NCBI GenBank assembly: GCA_023428645.1
Contig: JAEYXD010000003.1
Coordinates: forward strand, 1 to 16,854
Direction of reading: 5' to 3'
DNA: 16,854 bases
DNA from: Pseudomonadota bacterium
Lineage (GTDB): Bacteria; Pseudomonadota; Gammaproteobacteria; Steroidobacterales; Steroidobacteraceae
The notes under the pieces were generated by a model. It was not told where the DNA came from. It made no database searches and saw only the letters and a list, made by a program, of their open reading frames with translations. Shown one piece after another: positions 7,934-14,237 of this stretch (within the stretch, counting starts at the first letter, position 1; the number at the start of each line of letters is the position of its first letter). The position numbers and the translations under genes are program-made.

Positions 7934-7940
7934 GGAGGAG
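7934..7940 (+). promoter_or_regulatory. Shine-Dalgarno of the anchor-protein gene, closer to an out-of-frame ATG
   Basis: GGAGGAG sits 10 nt before the GTG at 7951 that opens the long frame, but only 2 nt before an ATG at 7943. That ATG gives MPLCCN then stop (TGA at 7961-7963), overlapping the real start. Either spacing is suboptimal, so the true start of the long frame is not settled. Confidence 0.5.
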
Positions 7941-7950
7941 CGATGCCACT

Positions 7951-8505
7951 GTGCTGCAATTGACTCAAGAAGCGCTGCTGCCGCCACGCCGGCAGTTGTT
8001 GATCGGTACCGGCGTCGCGTTTGCGCTCGCCGCCGTCGTGCTCGTCGTCGCGGTGCTGCCCGCCGAGTTCGGCGTCGACCCGCTCGGCGCCGGCCGTTGG
8101 CTCGGACTGTCCGGAATGTCCGCGGAGTCGAACGACGTCGCGACGCAATTGATGAACGAGCACGAGCGCAAGTTCCTGACCGCGAAGGTTCGGATCGACG
8201 TGCAGCCGGGTGAAGGGCTCGAGTACAAGGCGCTGTTGCCCACCGGCGAACCGCTTCTGTACTCGTGGACCGTTGCCGGCGGGCCCGTGTATTTCGAGTT
8301 CCACGGCGAGCCGACCGAAGGCGAGTGGCCGGAGGATTACTACCGCAGCTACCAGATCAAGGAGCGCAGCACCGGTGAGCACGGCTCGTTCGTCGCGCCG
8401 TTCACGGGGCATCACGGCTGGTACTGGAAGAACCTCAGCACCGAACCCGCGACGATCACGCTCGAGGCGAGCGGGTATTACAAGAAGCTGCAGCGAATGG
8501 AATGA
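7951..8505 (+). CDS. Single-pass membrane-anchored protein linked to HupE
   Basis: 184 residues from GTG 7951. A short basic N-terminus (EALLPPRRQ) precedes one transmembrane helix at about 17-37, followed by the juxtamembrane LPAEFGVDPLGAGRWLGL segment. The rest is a periplasmic beta-rich domain: VRIDVQPGEGLEYKALLPTG, LLYSWTVAGGPVYFEFHGEP and the distinctive APFTGHHGWYWKN (149-161). His-rich HGE, GEHG and GHHGW positions could bind metal (inference). I recognise the combination of this protein with HupE/UreJ from other genomes, where it is simply called a transmembrane anchor protein; no function is proven. The HHGWYWKN-centred beta domain superficially recalls GOLD-type carbohydrate- or lipid-facing domains. 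gltS begins 37 nt after its stop. Confidence 0.8.
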   Translation: MLQLTQEALLPPRRQLLIGTGVAFALAAVVLVVAVLPAEFGVDPLGAGRWLGLSGMSAESNDVATQLMNEHERKFLTAKVRIDVQPGEGLEYKALLPTGEPLLYSWTVAGGPVYFEFHGEPTEGEWPEDYYRSYQIKERSTGEHGSFVAPFTGHHGWYWKNLSTEPATITLEASGYYKKLQRME

Positions 8506-8542
8506 CGGCGGCACGCACCATCACCAGACTCATTTCCAACGA

Positions 8543-9760
8543 ATGCTACAACTCGATCTGATCCATACACTCGCGTTCGGCGGTGTCACGTTGCTCGTCG
8601 GCTACGGACTGCGTAATGCGGTGCCCGCGTTCGGCCGCTACAACATTCCACCGCCTGTCATCGGCGGTCTGCTCGTCGCGATCACGTTGTTGATCTGGCG
8701 CAGCTTCGGCGAGCTGCCGGTGCGGTTCGATACGACGCTGCAAAGCCCGCTCATGATCGCGTTCTTCACGACGATCGGTTTCGGCGCGAGCTTGTCGCTG
8801 CTGCGCTCGGGCGGCCCGCAGGTGCTCCTGTTCCTCGTCATCGCGACGATTTTCGCGGTCGCGCAAAATGTGCTCGGCATGACGGTCGCGACGCTCTTCG
8901 GACTGAACCCGCTGTTCGGCGTGCTGGCGGGCTCGGTCACGCTCACGGGCGGTCCCGCCACCGGGCTCGCGTTCGCGCCGCTGTTCGAGGAAGCGGGCGT
9001 TCCGGCCGCGGCTTCCGTCGCGGTCGCGGCGGCGATGGCGGGCATCGTGCTCGGCGGCATCGTCGGCGGCCCCGTCGGCACGCTGCTGATCGAGCGCTTC
9101 AAGTTGCACGGCCGGGCAGGGCGCCCGATGACGGCAACGGTCGTCGCCGCGGAAGTGACGGTCGCGGATCCCGCGAATGCCGGCGCAGAAGACAGCGCCG
9201 AAACCTTTGCCGTGCTCAAGAACGTCGTGCTGATCCTCGTCGCGATGTGGGCGGGATCGTGGGTCAGCCTCGGCTTCGCGAAGCTCGGCGTGACCTTGCC
9301 TGCCTACATCGGCGCGATGCTCGTCGCGGCCGTCATTCGCAACGTCGACGATGCGACGGGCTGGCTCGGGCTGTCGACGCGCATCATCGATGTGATCGGC
9401 GCGGTCGCGCTGTCGCTGTTCCTGGTGCTCGCGCTGATGACGCTGCGTTTGTGGGAGCTCGCGGCGCTTGCCTTACCGCTCGTCGTCACGATCGTGCTGC
9501 AGGTCGTGCTCGTCGCGCTCGCCGCGCGCTGGCTCGTCTTCCGGTTCATGGGCCGCGACTACGAGGCGGCCGTGATGAGCGGCGGGTTCATCGGCTTCAT
9601 GATGGGCACGACCGCGAACGCGATGGCCGTCATGAGCACGCTCACGGAGCGTCATGGCCCGGCGCCGCGCGCGTTCCTCGTCGCGCCCATGGTCGGCGCG
9701 TTCTTCATCGATTTCACGAACGCGATCATCATCACGATCACGCTCAATCTCTTCCGCTGA
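8543..9760 (+). CDS. gltS: Sodium/glutamate symporter
   Basis: 405 residues from ATG 8543 (an open frame continues upstream to 8210 but overlaps the previous gene and looks non-coding). Close in length and sequence to E. coli GltS (401): IPPPVIGGLLVA (about 35-46), PLMIAFFTTIGFGASLSLLRSGG, LNPLFGVLAGSVTLTGGPATG (re-entrant loop 1), VLGGIVGGPVGTLLIERF, LSLFLVLALMTLRLWELAALALP and the C-terminal MGTTANAMAVMSTLTERHGPAPRAFLVAPMVGAFFIDFTNA (re-entrant loop 2). About ten membrane spans; inner membrane, Na+-coupled glutamate uptake. E. coli has GGHGTG where this has GGPATG, so the substrate could be shifted to another acidic compound. Last gene of the HupE operon; the spacing and lack of a separate promoter suggest co-transcription. 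Confidence 0.88.
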   Translation: MLQLDLIHTLAFGGVTLLVGYGLRNAVPAFGRYNIPPPVIGGLLVAITLLIWRSFGELPVRFDTTLQSPLMIAFFTTIGFGASLSLLRSGGPQVLLFLVIATIFAVAQNVLGMTVATLFGLNPLFGVLAGSVTLTGGPATGLAFAPLFEEAGVPAAASVAVAAAMAGIVLGGIVGGPVGTLLIERFKLHGRAGRPMTATVVAAEVTVADPANAGAEDSAETFAVLKNVVLILVAMWAGSWVSLGFAKLGVTLPAYIGAMLVAAVIRNVDDATGWLGLSTRIIDVIGAVALSLFLVLALMTLRLWELAALALPLVVTIVLQVVLVALAARWLVFRFMGRDYEAAVMSGGFIGFMMGTTANAMAVMSTLTERHGPAPRAFLVAPMVGAFFIDFTNAIIITITLNLFR

Positions 9761-9762
9761 CG

Positions 9763-11808
9763 TCAATCGGCGCCGCGGCCCTCGCCGAACGGAATGACGT
9801 TGCCCCGGGTACGCGGCGCGGGCGCGGGCGCGGGGCGCGTGCGCAAGCGGTACTTGAGATCGCCGATCGCGAGCACGTCGCCGTCGCGCATGAGCTGCTG
9901 CTTGACCAGGACGTCGTTGACGAGACAGCCGTTCGTGCTGCCGGCGTCTTCGACGATGACGGCGTTCGGTCCGACCAGCAGGCGCGCGTGGCTGCGGCTG
10001 ACCAGCTTCGACGCAATGCAGATGTCGTTGTCGCTCGTGCGGCCGATCGTCATCGTCTTCTTGTCGAGCACGATGAGATCGCCCTCGTGGCCGACCGGCT
10101 CGAGCACGCGATCCGGATGCTTACCCTCGTGCTCGGGCAAGACCGCCGTGCGATTCACGTCCTGGCGAATCGCCGCCAAGGTCTCGGCGTGTATGGCGAG
10201 ATCGGCTTTGAGCGATCCGATCTGGCTGTCACGCGCGAAGATTTCGCGCGCCATCGCCTTGTTGCGCGCGCGCGATTTCTCCAGCTGTCCCGCGATGATC
10301 GAGCGCTCGTCCTGGCTCATCTGCAGCTCGGCGCGCACGCGCTCCAGCAGCGAGTCGCGCGCGCGAATCGCTTGCTCGAGCGACTGCAGGCTGCTCGCCT
10401 GCTGTTGAAGCTGGCGGCGAGCCGCGGCCAGCTCCGCCGCGTTCGCCGCCGCCTGCTCGTCACGCTCACGGGCGTGCGCGGCGAATTCCTCGAGCTCTTG
10501 CCGCACCAGCGCGAAGTCCTCGCGCGCCTGTGCCAGCTCGCACGCCTGAGCATCGCGCGCTTCCGCCAGCTCGCGCGCTTGCGCAGTGAGCGCCGCGTGT
10601 GCGTCGGCGTCGCGTTGGGCCTTGGTCTCGGCGTCCTGCAGCCGGGTACGCAGCGACTCGACGTCGCTCGTCAAGGCGTCACGCGCGGCTCGGCCTGCTT
10701 CGACGTCGCGCTCGAGCTCGAGAATGCGGTCCGTGCTCGCGCCGTTGCGCTCGAGCGTGGCCGCGAGCTGCTCTCGTAGCGCGGCGAGCTCCGCCTGCAG
10801 CGCGGCGGACGAACCTTGCAGCGCATCGATCTCTTGGGCGCGTGCGTCCAACGTGGCTTCGACGTTGGACTGCGACTCGCGAGCCGCGGTGATCGTGCGC
10901 GACAACTCGTCGCGCTCCGCCGTGAGTGATGCGATGAGCGCCGCGTTGTCGCGGTTCGTTGCGCCGAGCAGCGCCGCCAGATCGTCGCGGGCCTCCGTCA
11001 AGCCTTGAATCGTCGCGTCGCGGCGGGTGATCTCCTGGCCGACGGTCGCATGCTCCGCGATTTTCGCGGCGAGCAGGCGGGCGAGCTGCGCGGAATTTTT
11101 TTCCTCCGCGGCGAGCCGTTGCCTGAGCTGCTCGATGAGCTGCATGTGCGTGTTCGCCAACTGGGCGGACGCCTGCGTCTCCTCGTCGAGCCGGGCGTTC
11201 GTCTGGCGCAGCTGTGTCATTCGCGCCGTCGGCTCCGCGACCTGTTGCTCGAGAGCGGCTCGCGCGGTCGTGGCGGCGGCGTTCTCCGCTGCGCGGAGGT
11301 CGCGCTGCTGGGCGAGGTCGCGGGCGAATTGCGTGGATTCCTCATGGAGCTGCTGCTCCAGGCTGCGCACGCGTTCGACGAAGATCGAGCGCTGCTCGGT
11401 GAGCCGCGCATTGTCGGCGCTCAGACCGCGCACGTCCCGTTCGCGCGCTGCGTGCTCGGCCGTCAATTGCTCTGCCCGGTCCAGCAGCTCGCGCTCGTGC
11501 GCGCTGGTTTGCGCCAGCTCCGCTTCGAGCTGCTGGATGCGTTCCAGGATGCGCGTCGCGTCGAGCGTGACATCGGACGTTTTTGTGGGCTCCGGCGGCG
11601 GCGAGGGTCGTGGAAAGCGCACCGGCGCGCTGTCGGGCGAGTCGAGATCCTCGGCCTCGCGCAGGTTCTGGACCGCCCACGTGTCGGTGGACCCGAGCGT
11701 GTCGGGTTGTTGGGCGGCGAGCTGCGCCTCGTACGCCTCGATGTCGAGACGCGGCAGCTCGTCGGTACGATCGAGGTCATCCTGTTCCGAATGAGGGGAG
11801 GTCGACAT
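9763..11808 (-). CDS. Long coiled-coil protein with C-terminal FHA domain
   Basis: 681 residues from ATG 11806-11808 (a GTG three codons earlier at 11815-11817 is an alternative). Residues 1-75 are acidic and Pro-rich with no domain I recognise. About 80-550 is almost continuous coiled coil with heptad-like Ala/Leu/Glu/Gln/Arg. The FHA domain spans about 570-653: MTIGRTSDNDI (G589-R590), VSRSHARLL (S604, R605, H607) and EDAGSTNGCLVND (S624-T625-N626-G627), so all phosphothreonine-binding residues are present. No membrane segment or signal peptide. Likely a cytosolic scaffold recruiting a Thr-phosphorylated partner; no Ser/Thr kinase gene is in the window. Its stop is 2 nt from the convergent gltS stop, with no terminator between. 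The coiled coil carries an A7 run (11096-11102). Confidence 0.88.
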   Translation of the reverse strand: MSTSPHSEQDDLDRTDELPRLDIEAYEAQLAAQQPDTLGSTDTWAVQNLREAEDLDSPDSAPVRFPRPSPPPEPTKTSDVTLDATRILERIQQLEAELAQTSAHERELLDRAEQLTAEHAARERDVRGLSADNARLTEQRSIFVERVRSLEQQLHEESTQFARDLAQQRDLRAAENAAATTARAALEQQVAEPTARMTQLRQTNARLDEETQASAQLANTHMQLIEQLRQRLAAEEKNSAQLARLLAAKIAEHATVGQEITRRDATIQGLTEARDDLAALLGATNRDNAALIASLTAERDELSRTITAARESQSNVEATLDARAQEIDALQGSSAALQAELAALREQLAATLERNGASTDRILELERDVEAGRAARDALTSDVESLRTRLQDAETKAQRDADAHAALTAQARELAEARDAQACELAQAREDFALVRQELEEFAAHARERDEQAAANAAELAAARRQLQQQASSLQSLEQAIRARDSLLERVRAELQMSQDERSIIAGQLEKSRARNKAMAREIFARDSQIGSLKADLAIHAETLAAIRQDVNRTAVLPEHEGKHPDRVLEPVGHEGDLIVLDKKTMTIGRTSDNDICIASKLVSRSHARLLVGPNAVIVEDAGSTNGCLVNDVLVKQQLMRDGDVLAIGDLKYRLRTRPAPAPAPRTRGNVIPFGEGRGAD

Positions 11809-12137
11809 CGCTGACACCGCGCGTGGTTCGAGTTGGGAAGGGCGTCCGACCTTGCGTGCCGGCCGATCGAGACGCCAGCGTGGAGAACCCGGATAGCTGC
11901 CGGATTAAATGACATTCGGCCTGGCAAAGTCCCTCGTACGTACGGTCGAGCACCGGTACGCCGAAACTGTGAGGCGCGCCATGGAAAGCCGCTTTCGCGG
12001 TCCGAAGCGTGCGTTCCCTGCGCCGCGAAGCGCTTCAGGCCGCCCGACGCGTTCGCGGCCCGCCGCGAACGGTCCCGCGAGGCGCCTCGTCGGCTTACTA
12101 TTCCCACCCTCATTGGCCGGTCACATCGCTCGATTCC
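11809..12137. other. Divergent intergenic region between the FHA gene and the esterase
   Basis: About 330 bases separate two divergent genes and should hold both promoters. I see an A/T-rich patch (GGATTAAATGACATT, 11902-11916) and a 10-bp palindrome CGTACGTACG at 11935-11944, which could be an operator, but no well-spaced promoter pair. In-frame codons upstream of the esterase ATG reach a GTG at 12009 and look Arg-rich and non-coding. Confidence 0.4.
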
Positions 12138-13229
12138 ATGCTCAAGCGCCCCCATTGGCCTTCCGGCACCATCGTCATCCTCGAGCACGAATCGAAGGTG
12201 CTCAAAGGCAATCCATTGGGCGATCCGCACGTGCGGCGACTGCCCGTGTGGCTGCCGCCGCAATACGACTCGAGCCCCGGCAAGCGTTTTCCGGTGCTGT
12301 TCGATCTGGCGGGGTTCACGGGCTCGGGGCTCGGGCACATTGGCTGGAAGAATTTCAACGAAAACATTCCCGAGCGTGTCGCGCGGCTCGTGCACGAGCA
12401 GAAGATGCCGCCGGCAATCCTCGTCTTCCCGGATTGCTTCACGGCGCTTGGCGGCAATCAGTACATCAATTCGTCCGCGGTGGGGCGCTATGCCGACTAC
12501 TTGACGCGCGAGCTGGTGCCGTTCGTCGATCGGGAGTTCCGCACGCTCGCGACGCGCGACCATCGTGGCTGCTTCGGCAAGTCGTCGGGGGGATACGGCG
12601 CGATCGTTCACGGCATGCAGCACCCCGATGTGTGGGGTGCCATCGCGGATCATTCGGGCGACTGCTATTTCGAGCTCGTGTACGGCCACGACTGGCCGAA
12701 TACGCTCACGGAGCTCGCGAAGTATCGGGACAAGCCGCAGGCCGCCGGTCGATACGACGTGATGAAGATGAGTCGGCGCACGGGCCGCGGCGTCGATGAT
12801 GGGCGCGTTCGCCGCTTTCTAGAGACGGTCTGGCGCAAGCATCGCCTCTCGATGGCGGAGGGCCATGCGCTCATGAACATCTGCATGGCGGCGACGTACG
12901 ATCCCGATCCGCGTGTGCCGAATGGATTTCGCTTGCCGTACGATCTGGAGACGGGCGAGCCGCTGCCGCGGCGCTGGAAGAAGTGGCTGGCGCACGATCC
13001 GATCCATCTCGTGTCGCGATATGCGAGGAGCTTGAAGTCGTTGCGGGGGATCTTTCTGGATTGCGGGTGGCGCGATCAGTATCACATTCACTACGGCATG
13101 CGGATTTTGTCGAAGCGGCTGCGGGCGGCAGGCGTCGGGCATCGTTACGAGGAGTTCGATGACACGCATTCGGATATCGATTATCGGTTGGATGTGTCGC
13201 TGCCGTTTCTGTTGAAGGCGCTGCGATGA
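12138..13229 (+). CDS. Esterase-D-like alpha/beta hydrolase (PF00756 type)
   Basis: 363 residues from ATG 12138, a start supported by MLKRPHWPSGTIVILEHES leading into the fold's first strand; there is no Shine-Dalgarno. No signal peptide, so cytosolic. Features: RRLPVWLPPQYD, FPVLFDLAGFTGSG (oxyanion-loop region), PPAILVFPDCFTALGGNQYINSS, and the nucleophile elbow GCFGKSSGGYGA (G147-K-S149-S-G151). Acid candidates are D308/D313 in IFLDCGWRDQYH, and the base is H344 in EFDDTHSDIDYR. This layout fits the enterochelin-esterase/S-formylglutathione-hydrolase-like esterase family, though 363 residues is longer than esterase D (about 280) because of an inserted segment around 185-270. The substrate is unknown. 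Downstream lies the large inverted-repeat region rather than another gene. Confidence 0.85.
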   Translation: MLKRPHWPSGTIVILEHESKVLKGNPLGDPHVRRLPVWLPPQYDSSPGKRFPVLFDLAGFTGSGLGHIGWKNFNENIPERVARLVHEQKMPPAILVFPDCFTALGGNQYINSSAVGRYADYLTRELVPFVDREFRTLATRDHRGCFGKSSGGYGAIVHGMQHPDVWGAIADHSGDCYFELVYGHDWPNTLTELAKYRDKPQAAGRYDVMKMSRRTGRGVDDGRVRRFLETVWRKHRLSMAEGHALMNICMAATYDPDPRVPNGFRLPYDLETGEPLPRRWKKWLAHDPIHLVSRYARSLKSLRGIFLDCGWRDQYHIHYGMRILSKRLRAAGVGHRYEEFDDTHSDIDYRLDVSLPFLLKALR

Positions 13230-13252
13230 GGTCGGTGTCGTGCGCGGCGCTT

Positions 13253-13302
13253 CGTCGACCGCGCGCGTCAGCCGAGGTTACGCACTCCGTCGACCGCGCG
13301 CG
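13253..13302. repeat. Left outer tandem repeat, ~35-bp period
   Basis: CGTCGACCGCGCGCG occurs exactly at 13253-13267 and 13288-13302, a 35-bp period. Read on the minus strand, the GCGCGCGGTC motif matches that in the right outer repeats (14101-14180), so the outer repeats mirror each other. Confidence 0.7.
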
Positions 13303-13544
13303 CCCTTCGGGCTGCAATCGGCCTAGGCCGAGGTGAGCGTCTTGGCCTGAGCCCCGAAAACTCATCACAGCTTCTTCTGGACGTGCCCGCAACATCTGGC
13401 TTTCCCGCTCTCACGCTTTCGGCAACCCGCATGAGCGACGTGCCATCCGGACGACGGGATGGCCAGCTCGACTGAGCCTTTCCCACCACAACCGCAGTTT
13501 GCCAAGACGCTCACCTCGCCCTCTCCGATTGCGAAGAGCGCGCT
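13282..13544 (-). repeat. Left copy (arm L) of the ~265-bp element
   Basis: Reverse complement aligns along its length with 13856-14122. The core, 13347-13500, has roughly 16 differences from the right core over about 153 nt by my hand count (near 90% identity). It is enclosed by a perfect 18-bp inverted repeat at 13329-13346 and 13501-13518 (CGAGGTGAGCGTCTTGGC). A flanking AGCGCGCT box and a CCCGAAGGGCGCGCGCGGTC box extend the homology on either side. A conserved inner hairpin is present (CTCATGC with GCGTGAG, one G-U pair). Confidence 0.85.
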
Positions 13545-13570
13545 GCGGTGTCCCGGGACCACACGACATG

Positions 13571-13790
13571 CCTTTGTCGATGTGCGTCCACTCGTTGATA
13601 TGGATGCTCACTTTCATGTCGTCGATACGGACGCTCACTTCGATACACGCTCACTCGTCGATACTCATTCACTCATCGATAGCATGCTCACTCGTCGATA
13701 CTCATTCACTCATCGATACGCATGCTCATACGTCGATACATCCACGCGTCGACTTGCATGCTCGCTTGTCGATATGCATCCGCGATAGGG
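13571..13790. repeat. Degenerate minisatellite, 18-20-bp period, core TCACTCGTCGATA
   Basis: About ten to twelve units. The best are 13651-13663, 13669-13681, 13688-13700, 13706-13718, 13726-13738 and 13762-13774. Starts are 18, 19, 18 and 20 bp apart, with spacers of 5-7 nt (CTCAT or GCATGC). A 33-bp block is exactly duplicated at 13649-13681 and 13686-13718. The varying period breaks any reading frame. The tract is visibly richer in A/T than the arms on either side. Confidence 0.85.
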
Positions 13791-13855
13791 CAGGTTTATT
13801 GGCGAAATGGATGCTCGTCGCCGAGAGGGTGACTCGCGAACAGACTGGGAACTGG

Positions 13856-14122
13856 AGCGCGCTCTTTCGCAACCGAGAGGACAGGGTGTACGGCTTGGCG
13901 CGAACTGCGGTGGTGGTGGGAAGGGCTCAGTCGAGCTGGCCCTCCCGTCATCCGGATGGCGGGTTGCTCATGCGGGTTGCCGGGAGCGTGAGAGCGGGAA
14001 GGCCAAATGTTGCGGGCACGTCCAGAGGAAGCTGTGATGAGCGTTCGGGGCTCGGCGCCAAGCCGTACACCCTGGCGTAGGCGGTTGCGGGCCCGAAGGG
14101 CGCGCGCGGTCTGGCGAAGTGC
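13856..14122 (+). repeat. Right copy (arm R) of the ~265-bp element
   Basis: Inverted relative to arm L. The core, 13902-14054 (153 nt), is enclosed by a perfect 20-bp inverted repeat, 13882-13901 and 14055-14074 (CAGGGTGTACGGCTTGGCGC). Sequence outside the stem also matches arm L: AGCGCGCTCTTTCGCAACCGAGAGG on the left, GCGTAGGC...CCCGAAGGGCGCGCGCGGTCT on the right. Confidence 0.85.
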
Positions 14123-14202
14123 CGAGCACTAACGAGCGCGCGGTCGAGCGATGTGCCGAGTACAAACGAGCGCGCGGTCGGCGCGAAGTGCCGACCTCAA
14201 AG
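14119..14202. repeat. Right outer tandem repeat, 34-35-bp period
   Basis: GTGCCGAGCACTAACGAGCG plus CGCGGTCG (14119-14146) recurs with two base changes at 14153-14180 and in diverged form from 14188 (GTGCCGACCTCAAAG...). Periods are 34 and 35 bp. Confidence 0.7.
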
Positions 14203-14232
14203 AACCGCGTTCGCATCAGCGATAGCCGCGGT
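14196..14232 (-). terminator. Likely intrinsic terminator of maeB
   Basis: On the minus strand, starting 5 nt after the maeB stop, ACCGCG pairs with CGCGGT (14227-14232 with 14204-14209), enclosing a second stem TCGC/GCGA (14219-14222 with 14211-14214) with a TGAT loop. The sequence TTCTTTGA follows, a short T-rich tract. The hairpin lies at the very edge of the repeat region. Confidence 0.55.
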
Positions 14233-14237
14233 CGGCT

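Larger units (their letters stand above)
13230..14237. other. Gene-poor composite inverted-repeat region
   Basis: About 1 kb between the esterase stop and the maeB stop with no convincing gene. Order: 35-bp repeats (13253-13302), arm L (13282-13544), about 310-nt centre with the minisatellite (13571-13790), arm R (13856-14122), 34-35-bp repeats (14119-14202), then the maeB terminator. The layout is nearly symmetric about 13700. Small open frames inside the arms are discussed under rejected items. Confidence 0.85.

Noticed and set aside
6412..8514. 700-codon minus-strand frame over the EcsC, HupE and anchor genes
   Set aside because: High GC creates long open antisense frames. This one runs opposite to HupE and the anchor gene and out of frame with EcsC, and has a charged, low-complexity translation.
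11909..12799. 296-codon plus-strand frame overlapping the esterase in another frame
   Set aside because: The esterase frame carries the full catalytic triad and fold motifs; this one is Arg/Ala-rich without motifs.
13649..13718. CRISPR-like direct repeats (33 bp at 37-bp period)
   Set aside because: The spacer is only 4 nt, the copies break down into an 18-20-bp minisatellite, and there are no cas genes.
13807..14037. 76-codon plus-strand frame ending CCGHVQRKL in arm R, and its counterpart (13365-13562, minus) ending CCGHVQKKL in arm L
   Set aside because: The two translations are similar because the DNA is a repeat. Over the shared ~48 codons I count about six synonymous and six amino-acid-changing codon differences, no clear purifying selection on protein, and the N-terminal parts diverge across the stems. 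A small peptide is not excluded, but structure explains the conservation better.
13499..14080. 193-codon plus-strand frame across the minisatellite
   Set aside because: The repeat period varies between 18, 19 and 20 bp, so the frame does not repeat; the Ser/His/Ile-rich translation is a by-product of the array.
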